Assembly: GCF_019925205.1 (NCBI RefSeq)
Contig: NC_083562.1
Coordinates: forward strand, 29,884,001 to 29,948,000
Direction: 5' to 3'
Length of the DNA stretch: 64,000 bases
DNA from: Metopolophium dirhodum
Taxonomy: Eukaryota > Arthropoda > Insecta > Hemiptera > Aphididae
The translations under genes and the position numbers were made by a program. Below the pieces are notes generated by a model, which saw only the letters and a list, made by a program, of their open reading frames with translations, ran no database searches and was not told where the DNA came from. Positions 1 to 12,580 of the stretch are shown here, in pieces (position 1 is the first letter of the stretch; the number at the start of each line of letters is the position of its first letter).

Positions 1-588
1 TAAAATATTTATACAATTAAAAATACGTCTTAATTAAACATAACATAGTAGATAGATATTTTAGTAACAAAATTAACATCAGCGTTACTGCATTGCATAT
101 GGATGAGATATTATATTTGAACATACTGACTTTTTATAATTTTATAATTGAAGGGCTCTGTGCAATAACCAGACAGCTCCATTTTTAACGAAATTCGTAT
201 TATCGTGATTTCAAATAGAAAAAATTATTATCAGATTTTCTGTGCAAGAACGAGATAAATCCGACTATCCGTATAGAAATTATAATGGTTTTGGAGCTAC
301 CTGGTTTTTTGATTTCAGGCGAAAAACCAGACAACTCCGGAGCTGTCTTGGTTTTGCCGTGAATGTTGCCTATACTGTATTTAACACGTGGTATCGCATA
401 TTATGCTATCATCAATTTTCAGTTTTGATAACAGTAATATTGTTAAATTTAAATTATTTATTTGTTTGAATAATCAATAGTAATGTACTAATAATGTTGT
501 CTATAAGGTTGTAGTCTAGTAGACTCTAGTCTGATCTTAGTTGTTGGTTTTATTTTATTATATAAAATATATAACGAGGAAGTTTAAT

Positions 589-759
589 ATGTACGCTAGA
601 AGTAGAAAACTTATATATGATGGACTTGAAGAGTCGTTTGATTCAGAATCAGAATCAGAATTTGATGACGATAATATAGATCCCGATTTTGTTATTGAGA
701 AACAGACACCAGAAGCATTATTTATTATTATAAAATTTAAGAATCAAGGGGATCATTAG
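589..759 (+). CDS. Small acidic ORF inside the 2.0 kb transposon
   Basis: It has 56 codons from an ATG with A at -3, starting MYARSRKLIYDGLEESFDSE, then an acidic Ser/Glu/Asp stretch at residues 16-32 and a stop at 757-759. The acidic N-terminal style is reminiscent of piggyBac-like and similar transposases, but there is no catalytic domain behind it. I read it as the N-terminal stump of a deleted transposase gene, with low certainty. Its last codons (KFKNQGDH then stop) lie within the first unit of the tandem array that follows. Confidence 0.3.
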   Translation: MYARSRKLIYDGLEESFDSESESEFDDDNIDPDFVIEKQTPEALFIIIKFKNQGDH

Positions 760-1200
760 TTTTGTTTTATATATTTTATTGTTTTGAATTATTATGTTGT
801 TTAAGATTTCAAATTTGAATTATGAGTGATATTATTCATTATTATTATAAAATTTAAGAATTGAGGAGATCTTTAGTTTTGTTTTATATATTTTATTGTT
901 TTAAATCATTATTTTGTTTAAGATTTCAAATTTGAATTATGAAAGATATTATTCATTATTATTATTATTATTATTATACAATTTAAGAATCAAGGGGATC
1001 ATTAGTTTTGTTTTATATATTTTATTGTTTTGAATTATGAGTGATATTATTCATTATTATTATAAAATTTAAGAATCGAGGAGATCATTAGTTTTGTTTT
1101 ATATATTTTATTATTTTGAATTATGAGTGATATTATTCATTATTATTATAAAATTTAAGAATCGAGGAGATCATTAGTTTTGTTTCAAATATTTTATTGT
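722..1200. repeat. Tandem array of 86-129 bp units
   Basis: The word AATTTAAGAAT begins at 734, 851, 980, 1066 and 1152, giving spacings of 117, 129, 86 and 86 bp. Each unit carries GATCATTAGTTTTGTTTTAT or a close variant, and the first two contain an extra 31-43 bp segment with GATTTCAAATTTGAATTATG. The last unit decays after about 1200. The array lies inside the 2.0 kb transposon. Confidence 0.8.
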
Positions 1201-2511
1201 TTAACTATGACTGATAAAAAATCAAGTTAATTAATAGTTTTGTTATAAATATTTTTAATGTTTTGTATTATTTTATTTGTTGTAAGATGTTATGTAATGA
1301 TTGATAAAATCAAGCTGATAAATAAAATACCTATGTTACTAATATTTTTATTTTACTATCTTTTATCTAGTTCATATTATTATTTATTATGTAGGTAGTT
1401 AAATGTGTTTAAATTCTACTATGACTAATATTATTACCTATCTTTAAGGTACGATAGCCAGTTTTGATGTAAATTCAAATGAATAACAATTTAATTTTTC
1501 AGTTGACATAAAACTAAGTGGTTAAGGTAAAAATACTACTGAAGATTAAATAAAATTCATAAAGTAATATATTTTAACTATATATAACTAATATTATTAG
1601 TGGAAAAACTTATGACTTCTATACATTTACTAAGCTTATTTTAATATATTCATTTGTATATTTATCAGAGTTCAAACTGAAAACAATAAATCATTTTTGG
1701 AGTTATCTTGTTTATTGTCCAGAAATTATAACTATTTTTTTGTTTATTTTCGAAAACATGTACAGGCTTAGTTTTTTTTTCTTAAAACTCAAGTATGCTG
1801 TTTGATAGTATAAGAACATGATAGTTATTAACTTAGTTAAATAAAAAAAACTAATTCTTAGTAAGCTTTTTACATTATATATAAAAAAAAAAAAAGTATT
1901 TACTGACTCCGAGCAATAAACAAGATAACTCCAGGAAAAATTTCTTATTTGTGGCTAAAAGTGTAAAAAATATTCATGTAACAACTTCATTAAGGGCACC
2001 ACGGTTTTTATCACTATTTTAAGTATAGAAAATAATTTTTCTTTTTATTATTCTTCACTTATGTATATATTAAACATTAAATATGTGCTTCCTGAAAAAA
2101 ATGATAAAACGGAGCTGTCTGGTTATTGCACAGAGCCCTTCAATTGTACACACATTCTCGTCAAGTTCATTAACTATTTTATTGATTAGTGATTACCTTT
2201 TTATTTGATTTTCATTAATTATATCTTTAATACTATTAGATTTACTTTAACATAAGCTTTTTACTAGACTCTGTACTTCGTTATTTAAATTGTTGAATAT
2301 AGTTTTGCCCATGTAATTGGGGGAGCTTTAACTTGTTAATAATGTATATGACGGTTTAATGTATTTTCCTATTCTTCTGTCCATTATTTCTGTAGCATTA
2401 AGTGTGTGGATTTTATTACAATTTGTCTAGTACTCTAGTGTATAATATTATATTTGTATGGTTGAATAATATTCCTCTGATGGATATTTTAATGGCAGGG
2501 AGAACTCTACT

Positions 2512-2911
2512 TTAAGAGGACGTCACACCCGCATGTGTTGTCTCCGTCTTACAAATGTACAACATACCAAAAACTGTTTTGCGCGAGACAACTTTTCTCG
2601 CACCATATTCGTTGTAGAACTACCAAATTTTCACAACACCTAGAGAAAAACTTTATCTGTGGAACAGCGTGCTTTTTTTTAATAGCACTATCCAATCATT
2701 TTTTATAAGCAAGTGAAAAAACAAAAAACACGAAATGTTTGGAAGCAAATAACTTTTATTGTATTTATGTTATCTAAAATATAGGCATGCTGTTGCATAG
2801 ATAATTTTCTACCCTATATGTTCAGAAATGTTAAAGCCACTACTACAAACACAGAAAGATAAAAATTGTCCCACGAAAAACAGTTTTTACTATGTTGTAC
2901 ATTTGTAAGAC
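2512..2911. mobile_element. TTAA-type TIR element, copy A (right end damaged)
   Basis: The left end at 2512 reads TTAAGAGGACGTCACACCCG, then CATGTGTTGTCTCCGTCTTA. The right arm at 2876-2911 is the inverted repeat of the inner part of the left arm (through GTCTTACAAATGTACAACAT) but lacks the outer 30 bp. No coding sequence is inside. The same ends recur near 39.0-39.5 kb, 56.2 kb and 56.6-57.0 kb. Confidence 0.75.
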
Positions 2912-5820
2912 ATTTGTTTCTTATCTAGTATACTTAGCATTTCATGATAGTTTTGAGCCGTTGAGCTGTTCAATTATTTGTCGTAAAAGTTCCGTTGACG
3001 AACAAATTTGAAATGCAATTTAACGTTAAATCATCTTTGCTGCATATTTATATAACCATATAGGTATCCTTTATGAGTTTTCTCTCAAATCTCCAAATTA
3101 ACAAGCCATACTATTTGTTGTCAAATCATCAATAATAAGTTCATTAATACTTTCATCGGGTAGCTGCGGCGCATATACCTAGAAAAAAATGTATCGCGTT
3201 CAATATGGTTATGAAGGCGTAAGGTAGGTACATACATTCTTACACGAATTATTCATACCATAATTTATTTATGATTATTACATTATATTAGATATATGTT
3301 AAAATCCTTAATGTCGATGAACAATCTAGATCATATTAATATTATATACGACAACGTGTACCTATGCATACGTCGCGCGTCGCGTGATGTTTGGTTTACA
3401 TCCTGCTCGTCATTGTCGTCAGTCTGAAATATAATTACACAAATCAGAAGACCGCCATGCTCTCTGCTCTCTGCTCTGTGCGAATCCAGCTTACCTTTCC
3501 TCCTTCTAAATACCTAGTGTAATAATAAATGATATAGCTACCATTACCTATACATAATATCATATAGCATTATTGGGGATCTATACGCGCTACACCGTTG
3601 CATTTATATGATGCAACTATTCCGCATATTATATCGTCTAGGAATGACATAAGGTCACACATATACACCAGTCGTCCGTTTTACATTATATTGCATTGCT
3701 TGTTCTATTAGAAGTAAAATACGAAAATCCGGTTACGGGGGCAAGTATGTATTATTGCTCGTGCTTGGCACGCCCAAACTGACCTTGATCCTTTGCCGTA
3801 CCGGCAACAGCAGCAGGTCAACATTTCTAAATGTGGACTGCTGGGCGGATTTTTAAACGAAATAATTATTGTACCACAATTATTTTTTTTCTTACCGATA
3901 TAATAATGAGTTAGCACAGCTGCAAAACATTACCGTATGTCTGTATATATTACCCATACCTGCAGCCATAACTATGATACTATAACCCATAAACATATTC
4001 TAGGTAGGCACAGGGCGATTGTTTTCGCGCGTGAAACGGCTATATAATAATGTCTCCTGAAAATATTACAGTCTCCATTTGAACGCCGACAATAGATTAT
4101 AATAACGGCTAAATTACATTAATATTCGGATATACTATGTAGGCACCTACGATATTTTCATTGTGGTTATAATTACAACGGATTTGTATACGATTGTATA
4201 TTCTTTCCTTTTTTATATTTTTGAATACTTCAACAAAACTTGATTATTATTTACTCTATATCGAAGTGCAATTAAACTAATATTTCGTTCAGTAGAAAAT
4301 TCAAATAAAATGTTGTCAAACCTATCATTTTTCGGTTCACTAAAAAAATATTTATTTTACATTAACTAAAGTTTTAAGTCGTGTCTAATAAATAAATAAA
4401 CAATTTAGTAGTGCACTTTTGTGTTGTTGCATTCTCGTTACATAATTTCATGCATTTTACTGCTTATATTGTGATACTTTTTAGTGCATAAAAATCCGTG
4501 CTCTGATTACGATCAGTACATGTTGACTGTTGAGCAAAAGGTTCAAATTATTCACCCTTAAAGCATGAATATAGTAGATATATGATAAAAATGTAAAATT
4601 AATATCATCGACTTTCGATAATAAGCAACCACTTTAACAATGATTTCGCACAGATATCTGATGATACCATTGCGTAGGTAATATCATACAGTCGATCCTT
4701 TGACGGATTTAGATTTTTAAATATCAAATGGTATGTGATTCACGTTAAAAGAATCACTCTGTAATCTGTATACCTACTATGCATGCATAATTAGATAAGC
4801 GTGTACAGAAATTATATACATATATTATGCAAAATATCAAAACACATTTACCATTAAAAATTACAAAGTAAAATAGACAGGTACAGCTATATGTCTATAT
4901 ATAGGTAATATCATAGATACTAACATCTGTACTGCAAATATTAGTTTAACTATGGTACAACTTTTACGAGCAATTTCTAAGAAGTTAAGTACGTTAATAT
5001 TTCACGTGTTCTTCAATATTCGTTTGCAATTCGTTGCCATTAATTATAATTTATGTACATCAAAACTTAAAAGTAAAATAATTTATAGACGAAATAAGTT
5101 TTAATATTTGAAGTTAAAATGTAAAATATCTATGAACATCACCATTTGTATATCTATGATAATATATATAGGTATACATTATAATAATATAGCCTACCTA
5201 TGTATAACAATTAATACAGGAGTACTAGTGTACTACAGCCCAACCAATTCATTATACATATTATGTTTTATTTGTGGGAATAATAAATTACTTATTGAAT
5301 TTGTTAATAGCTATATTATATATATATTATAAAAAAAATAAAAATATATAATTATTAATTATATAAAACAACATCTTGAATAAACATTTTTTTAATAATT
5401 ATATAATAAAAATACAACGTTTATCAGTAAATGCAAATAACATAACAATTGACTGTACATTTTGCCAATATAAACTAGGTATTTAAATAATATTAGATGC
5501 TTAAATAAAAAAAAAATTAAGTTATAATATATTATGCTCCAACCCACATTCAGAGAATATATTAAATTCATAGCCCTGGTTATAATAACATAATAATAGA
5601 TTATGTATATTTGTAATATTCTATCAATATGAAAGTAAAAATAATTCCATTATTATTCAAATTATAATACAATATATGAGTGTAGTTTTAATATTATTTT
5701 AATACTTAGGTAATACGAAAGTAAAAATAATTCAATTATTATTTAAAAAATATGTATGGTGTAGATTGTGATTATTTGGTTGTGTATTTATAGGTATTAT
5801 AAAATGAACATATAGAAATA
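2912..5820. other. AT-rich non-coding stretch
   Basis: No gene is recognised. A small CpG cluster (CGTCGCGCGTCGCG) lies near 3371, and a moderately GC-rich patch at about 3720-3860 has a minus-strand open frame without recognisable motifs. A solo end of the CAGGGTGATTC-type TIR family, orientation outward right, lies at 4741-4763 (GAATCACTCTGTA). Confidence 0.4.
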
Positions 5821-5828
5821 TATTATAA

Positions 5829-5875
5829 TACATAGGGTGATCCACTTTAGTGTCTTACGTTAAATGGATTACTTC
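5829..5875. mobile_element. Fragment of the CAGGGTGATCCA TIR family
   Basis: CATAGGGTGATCCACTTTAG is followed by TGTCTTACGTTAAATGGATT, matching the ends of the longer element at 9221-9953 (GCGTTAAATGAATCACACTG at its right end). It appears to be a short relic, too small to define both termini. Confidence 0.45.
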
Positions 5876-5894
5876 ATATATATATAATTGTACA

Positions 5895-6200
5895 AAGCAG
5901 GATGCACCAAGCTTACTCACCATAATGTTTTCCTTAAATAATGAATTTATTAAATTTTTGATTTTTGGAACTTTTAAATAATACTTAAAAGCTATATTTT
6001 AATTATTTTGATTTTTTAAGTGTCTGAGGCGATATGAACTTTTTTCCAGCCTTTTTGATTGCAAATTGTTAAGTAGATGGTTTTTTTTTTGAAAAAGTTG
6101 ATGAATCTTAATCAAAATTTGAATGAATTATTTATGTTTATGTGTATATTTCAAATAATATTCCTTAAAAATGATTTTACAAAAATACAAAACATATTTA
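5895..6200 (+). mobile_element. Left portion of a CACCAAGC-type TIR element, right end not found
   Basis: GCAGGATGCACCAAGCTTAC at 5897, then CCTTAAATAATGAATTTATT, aligns with the left ends at 7786, 12041, 16037 and 36534. Inner text such as TAGATGGTTTTTTTTTTGAA, followed by a run resembling CAAAATTTGAATGAATTATT, also corresponds to the interior of the 7786 copy. No matching right TIR was located, so it is probably truncated. Confidence 0.55.
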
Positions 6201-7785
6201 CAATATCTAACTTATTATTTATATTACCTATACAAAGACAATTTTCACAAATTATAAAATGTTGATAAAAAAATCTTTATTACAAAAATGTTTGATAAAA
6301 ATACGCGTTGGAATTTACATTTTGACAGTTTAACATGCAACTGCAGGGTTGAGTTTCAGCTTTTGAAAATTACGTTATATTAAACCGATCCAAACGTTTC
6401 TTATCAGGAATCCTTATAGTTTACCTTGCTCATATATACCAACCTTCATTTCAGTACGGTTTGTAAGTTTGGGGTGGGTAGCTGATAATACTGTATATCC
6501 TTCAACAAAAACAAATTCATTAGCATATTATGTCTACTCAAGTGTACTTCAGAAGTCTCCTCTTCAAATAATTTTAAGACCTTTAATGTCCTATTCTGGT
6601 GAAATTATTATATAAAAACTGCAATAATATCTTTGATTGAAAATATTAATTATTGGGTTATCACTTATCGTTAATACGAAAACCTAAAAAAAAGGAAAAC
6701 ATGTAGCACATTACTATGATGCAAAAATTATTTATTATAAAAAATCCTTTGGTCGTATAATTCGATTAATTTAATAATAAAGAAAAATATTATCTGCAAT
6801 CAGTCTATAATGTTAATAAGCTCTAAGCTCGTCACTGATTGGTTGTTATGCCTATTTAGAAATAGGTAGGTATAGGTACTGCCTATATTATAGTGTTTTA
6901 ATTATTTTATTGATTTTATTTTATTTTATCTTGCTATTTGTATTTATTTAAAATAAACTACCTCTAAGAATATTTTTGTAATAACTACATAACCTACTTA
7001 CTGTTTCTATCAATTTGTTTAAATTTGTATCATTATTTTTTGTTAATTATCATACGTTGTATATATTTGAACTCTCACCTTTAACACAGGCATCGTTTAA
7101 ATTATGTATTTAATCCTATAAAACAAATTTTTTATATATTTATAATATTATAATATATGAGATGTTATGTAATTTGAAAAAAAAAATAAAATTGATGGTA
7201 AATAAAATTATTTTGAAATCATATTTAAATATATATATATATCGCCCGACTTCATGAATAACAAATAATTATTATAATATACCAAGATTTTTTTAACGTT
7301 ACGATTTTTTTGTGTATTAGAAGAATTATTAGGATCTTATTTAGAAAAGTTACGGCATTGATGTAAGTAACGCGTGTGATCCACCGACAAGAAAAGTCCA
7401 ATTCGTCGTCAATCTTCAATTACCGAATAACATATTTTCCTTTACGTCACGAAGAAAATCAAAAAAACATTGTTTCTTTAGACAAACATGGTAGGTGGAA
7501 CACCATAATTTTTATTTGCTGAAAATTAGTAGATACAAAAAAAAACAGTAGGTACCTATATATAGTTATAATCATATATATTATATGAATATAAACATAT
7601 AGCTAAAATATCCAAATACGAAAAAATTAATTATACGTGTCATGTCAAACAACTTAATAATGAAACACTACATATTCGCATGTACCTATACATTAAATAA
7701 ACAGAAAGTACCTATATATAAACAATATTCAGAATATTATATTAATTTAATTATGTGGTGTATGCATAATATATTATGTATATAT
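6201..7785. other. AT-rich non-coding stretch
   Basis: No gene or clear element is seen. It holds AT-dominated low-complexity sequence with TA runs near 7230-7242. Short open frames have no recognisable motif. Confidence 0.4.
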
Positions 7786-8139
7786 ACAGGGTGATACACC
7801 AAGCATGCCCAACCCATTTTTTCATTTAAGAATGGATTTATTCAAATTCAGATTTTTAAAATGATTTATATTATACCTACTTAAAGACTATATTTATGTT
7901 GAGCTATAATAATTTAAGTATAAGAAGCTACTAAATTATTTAGTAGATGATTTTTTTGGAAATGTTGATGTAGGTACTCAATTAAAAATTCAAACAAGTA
8001 GTTTCACAGTTATTAAAATGTTTTTAAGTAATTTAAAATATGAACTTAAGGTATATTTGAAACTATAAAAATCAAACTGAATAACTGCATTATTGAAGAA
8101 GAAAAGGGGGTGAGCACGCTTGCGGTAATATACTCTGTA
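7786..8139. mobile_element. 354-bp TIR element, CAGGGTGATNCACCAAGC family
   Basis: The left end ACAGGGTGATACACCAAGCA at 7786 pairs with a right end at about 8108-8139 whose complement reads TACAGAGTATATTACCGCAA then GCGTGCTCACCCCC. The interior is AT-rich and non-coding. It is one of a set in this window with shared ends and partly shared interiors (12041, 16037, 36534). TA-rich flanks prevent a firm target-duplication call. Confidence 0.7.
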
Positions 8140-8158
8140 TGACTGTATAACTACTATT

Positions 8159-8734
8159 CAGTGGCGTATTTAGAGCGGTGATGGGGGGTATTTGCCCCGG
8201 GGTGCCAGATTCTAAGTCCTTAAAGGAGCACCGTCGCCAAGGGTTATAACAAAAAAAAAATTTTTTTTTATTGGATTTGTTGAGAAAATATATTAGTAAT
8301 AAGTGATAACCTGTATCTTTCTTATAGTATTTTTTACATTTCTATACATATTTCTGTATATATATATATATATATATAATGTATTTTATTATATTGTCAT
8401 ATGTAGGTACAATTTAGGAAAAAAAATTCTAAAATCTAAATCTAAATCTAAAACTATAATTTGTTTTATTTGATTATAAAGGTTGACTTTTTTATTAGGA
8501 ATAAATGGAGTGGCAATAGTAAAATAAAAGTGTTCTCTAAATTAGTGGAAGCATAAATGCAATAAGGGGAAAATATACATTTTGCGCCTTATCACTTTTA
8601 ACGGAAAGAAAAAGTAAATTGTCTAATAAGAGGGGGCTTTAAAGTTGTTTGTGACAATGAGTAAAAGGAAAATGAGAAAAAAGGGGCGCCAAAATGTGTG
8701 TACCTAGGGCGCAAAAATCGTAAATACGGCTCTG
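8159..8734. mobile_element. 576-bp TIR element starting CAGTGGCGTATTTA
   Basis: The left end CAGTGGCGTATTTAGAGCGG at 8159 and the right end TAAATACGGCTCTG at 8721-8734 are inverted repeats. G-rich and C-rich subterminal stretches (GATGGGGGGTATTTGCCCC; GGGGCGCCAAAATGTG) follow the usual plan of this element type. The interior includes a (TA)11 tract at 8357-8378. The element has no ORF and starts only 20 bp after the previous one. Ends of this style are often hAT-like, but I cannot confirm that here. Confidence 0.7.
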
Positions 8735-9220
8735 TGTATAACGACTAATAATAATAATTTTATGAAAAATGTACACAAGAAATATTCAACATTCACAAAT
8801 AGTATCACATATTCATTTATACGGTATGGTGATGTATCTAAGTATGTAATCCAGTATAATGATGAGTGACACACGCACAAGTATTATAGTCGTTCACTCG
8901 TTCCCGAAATTATATTATCAGTCAATAAACGCGGGCTACACTAATAATAATATGATATTATGCTATTCACATATTTGTATTATTATTAACGCTGCAACGA
9001 CTAACTATTTAAATATTTTATATTGAAGAAATATGATCGTTGCGCATTTGTTGATATGGTGTTGAACATTTGCCACGGCCACGAAGTGATATTAAAAAAA
9101 AACACAAGAAATTAACTATTTTTGATTACTTGGCAGCTATGAGGATGAAAATAATGCATATACATCGTGGGTAGAGCGAAATAAAATTCACTATTATTAG
9201 TCAACGGTGTACGGTACACA

Positions 9221-9953
9221 TACAGGGCAATCCAATTAATCTGAAACTTCACTGATACGTTTACCTAGTACCTACATACTTTCTCAGTCAAAACGTTGAT
9301 GTATGAAATTATGTAACACTAGGTTCATTTTTGTAAGAGTTCACATTTTTAATACTTGAAACGAATATTTTTTTATTTAGATGATACCGTTCAGAGTAAG
9401 TATGATGAGTAATGTGGCAGGAATACCCAGACAACTTGCTGTGTGTCTCATCATACTACTCCGTTCTTCAAAACTTAATTGTTACTTTATAAGTTTATTA
9501 ATTTATTATAGTCATTCAGTCAAAATAAACAGTATACATAGGTATTTAAGTAGATAGGTAAATATCTACCTAATTACTGTACGAAAACAATTGATCATAT
9601 TTTTGACACAGTGTGTTGTAATAAGATGGTTCCAACTGGCAACTGTATAAAAATGCTTCTCCTAATCGTTCTGTATATTACAATGTAGGTATTTACATAG
9701 ATATACAAATAACCACCGTAAGCATTTCAAAAAGATGGCCATAATTACAACATTTTCGCACTGTTCATATTATATTGTTCAATGCGACTGTGATGTAATC
9801 ACTTGTATAATAGTTGTATAATATCTATAATAGTATAATAGTATATCTACATAAATATAAAGGTGGACAAGCTAATTAACGTGAAGTTTACTAAAAGTAG
9901 ACGTAAGTTACTAAAGTTTAGTTAGTTTGTTGCGTTAAATGAATCACACTGTA
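9221..9953. mobile_element. 733-bp TIR element related to the CAGGGTGATTC family
   Basis: The left end TACAGGGCAATCCAATTAAT at 9221 pairs with the right end AATGAATCACACTGTA closing at 9953. The right subterminal region carries GTTAATTAGC/ACGTGAAG-like words that recur in the fragments at 4741 and 5829. There is no coding sequence inside. Confidence 0.55.
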
Positions 9954-10432
9954 TAATATACCTGTGTACTGGTTTGTACCGTCATTTAGTCGAACAATAT
10001 ACTAACGACTATAATCTCCGTTTTGAAGGCATTAGGTCTAGGTCTAGTGAGAAATAAAATATGTATGGTATTATCATATTTTAATGTGATCCGAAAAACA
10101 TAACATACGAATATTTTGACGGACAAATGTCCATAGTACATACATAATATTATTATTATATTATTAGGTAAGCCGTACACGTAATATAGATGTATTCTGT
10201 GCACACATCGATAGCTATTGCTGCTGTGGGTTTTTTTTTCATACGCCAGAGTATTATATTATATGCTTTGAAAACGTAATACATAGATATAGTATTATAC
10301 AGACCGGAGGCGAGAAACAATACACCCGGAATAAGTACTGAACTTTGGTGTATTGATATATATAATAAATCAGATCGAAGCATTTCACTGTTTTCCCGTT
10401 CGCAGTAGACGATTTAAGTCTAGAAATATTAC

Positions 10433-10435
10433 TAT

Positions 10436-10468
<33 letters not shown>

Positions 10469-11270
10469 GGACGTTAGTCCAATTTACATAATACATAGTG
10501 TATAAATTAGATAAAAAAAAATATTAATATTAAAGATAGATATATACAAGATAACATGTTAAATTAATTATACAATAAAGAGAAATAAAGATAAAATATA
10601 AAAGTTTATAATAATAAGTATTAACTATTAAGGTATTAAGTGATAGAGAAAAAAAATCTAAATTATTTACTAAATTTCCAATAGAAAATAAAATATTTAT
10701 AGGTGTATAAGACGTATAATTTTGAGTGTAGGGTTTTATATAAAATAATTCTTTATTTCGAGTGTTAGGTTTGTTTGTTTTTAAAATGATGTTGCTTAGG
10801 AGGGAAGAATCGTCTATTTTATTATTAAGGAGTTTGAATAGGAAGGTTATATAAAATTGTTTTTTTTCTATCCTTTAATATTTTCAAATTTAAAAAGTTT
10901 AAAATATTTTCATATCCAGAGTGAGGTGGTCTGTATAGATTGCATTTAAAGCAGATAAAACGAAGCATATTATTTTGAATTTTTCCTAATTGTTTGCAAT
11001 GGCCTATGTTATATGTTTTCCAAATGATTGGTGCATATTCAAATATAGGATGAACAATCGAAGTATATAGGCATTTTAGTGCAGTAAATGGGTCATTAAA
11101 GCTAGAGCAATTTCGTTTGATCATGCCAATTAAAGAAAAGGCTTTCTTTTTTACAGCTAATATTTGGAGATTAAATAAAAGTTTAGAATCTAAGATTATT
11201 CCAAGATGTTTAACTTGAGTTGAACGAAAAATATTTTGGTTGGAGAACATGTATTCATGGGAAATTAAAT
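10433..11270 (-). mobile_element. 5'-truncated Jockey/CR1-like non-LTR retrotransposon
   Basis: On the minus strand this holds the C-terminal end of an ORF2 reverse transcriptase, a short 3' UTR and an (AAAT)8 tail (10433-10465, seen on the plus strand as TTTA repeats). Upstream of about 11262 the homology and the reading frame stop, so the 5' part is missing. The tandem 4-mer tail is typical of several non-LTR clades. Confidence 0.85.
10825..11250 (-). pseudogene. C-terminal fragment of non-LTR reverse transcriptase
   Basis: A 141-codon open frame carries the thumb-region signature of Jockey/CR1-type reverse transcriptases: VKHLGIILDSKLLFN, then KAFSLIGMIKRNC, then YTSIVHPIFEYAPIIWKTYN and LGKIQNNMLRFICF. 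The fingers and palm, including the catalytic YADD box and the endonuclease, are absent because of the 5' truncation, so it is inactive. The ATG at 11250 is simply the first one in the fragment; sequence just upstream in the same frame still resembles the family for a few codons. Confidence 0.85.
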
Positions 11271-12040
11271 TTATTCATTACAAATGTTACCATCAACTCA
11301 AATCATCACAGTGCTTATAAACCAATATATACAATGACTACCTACAGCGTTTGTACGTATTAGTGTCGCGTGCCGAAGGGTAACCCCTCTCCAAACCACA
11401 TTACCCGCCCGATCATCTAAATTCTAAACTTTAACTACTCGGAAGGAGTTCAAATTTTATAAATTGGAATTCTTAAAAAAATATTCAATCTCGGGATATG
11501 AAATTTAAAATATATGTTGTCATTCAAAACAGTAAAAAACATTTTAAAAAAAAAATGGTAAATATATAAATTCAAAAATGTTGTTTTATAATGACTTAAA
11601 ATTATGCGGAAAAATATTCTCAAATACATTATACTTTTTTGATAAAATTAGTGTTTTTATAGCTTTGCAAGAATCACCCAGTATATATAATAATATATTA
11701 TAGATCATTATTTTAATATAATGTTATGCTGAAAATAATGCATTTTTTAACGACACCATATAATACATATAGCATTAATTCAATTTTTTTCTGAATGTGG
11801 CAAACGTTCAAACATTCTGTCGAGCAAGCGTCGCAGACAACCACTTTTATAGGTTCAAGAAATCGAATATTAACTTTATTATAATTTACAGTATAGTTTG
11901 TTTGTACGCGTACGAGACACACTGTCGTATAATATAATACTGTAGGTGTACTTTGCTTTATTATGCCAACATCATCACCAACAGATATAATCTATCAACT
12001 ATTTTTGTGAAAATATATTTTACTACGGTTACCATTATAT
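11271..12040. other. Non-coding stretch
   Basis: AT-rich sequence with no gene or element end recognised. TATATAATAATATATTATAG-type low complexity lies near 11685. Confidence 0.35.
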
Positions 12041-12580
12041 GCAGGGTTATTCCAGCTCCCATTTTTTTCATTTAACAATGAATTTATTCAAAATCTGAGT
12101 TATGAAACTTTTAAGTATTACTTAACTTTGTGTTATAAATAATATAATAATAAGACCACGATAATGCGTTTGGAAGATAAGGTGGCTATGGAACATTTTA
12201 ATAATAATCTATCAACATTTATAATTTGTAAAAGTTGTCCGAGTATAATAATATAACTCACTATATTTTATTCATTATCTATATATTCAATATTAAATGC
12301 GATTTATATTTTTATAAAACTATTTTTAAGGATTATTGTTCTTAGTTTATTTTACACATTATATTATTTTAATAACTTAGGAATTACTCATTCGAATTTT
12401 TATTTAGGTAGATCAACATTTAAAAAAAAGAAGTTTTATTGCCAAAAAACACTCCTTAATAGTATACAAATAAAAAATAATATAGGGATAACTCTTTCAA
12501 GATCCATAAATCAGAATTTGAATAAATTCGTTATTAAAGAAAAAAATTATGGTGACCAAGCTTGCTGAATCATCCTGTAT
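12041..12580. mobile_element. 540-bp TIR element, CACCAAGC family
   Basis: The left end GCAGGGTTATTCCAGCTCCC at 12041, followed by TTTCATTTAACAATGAATTT, pairs with a right end whose complement reads ATACAGGATGATTCAGCAAG then CTTGGTCACCATAA (closing at 12580). The inner arms also match each other (AATGAATTTATTCAAA against TTTGAATAAATTCGTT), so the TIR is long and imperfect. It has no ORF. Confidence 0.7.

Larger units (their letters stand above)
146..2145. mobile_element. 2.0 kb DNA transposon with 35-bp perfect TIRs
   Basis: Positions 146-180 and 2111-2145 are perfect inverted repeats of 35 bp, core GAAGGGCTCTGTGCAATAAC. Diverged copies of the TGCAATAACCAGACAGCTCC part recur inside both ends: 240-262 (+), 293-311 (-), 319-338 (+), 339-357 (-), 1699-1722 (-) and 1911-1932 (+). 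Such subterminal arrays usually bind the transposase. The outermost AATT is palindromic, so it could be the TIR end or a 4-bp target duplication. The interior has one small acidic ORF and a tandem array but no full transposase, so this copy is non-autonomous. The superfamily is not assigned. Confidence 0.8.
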
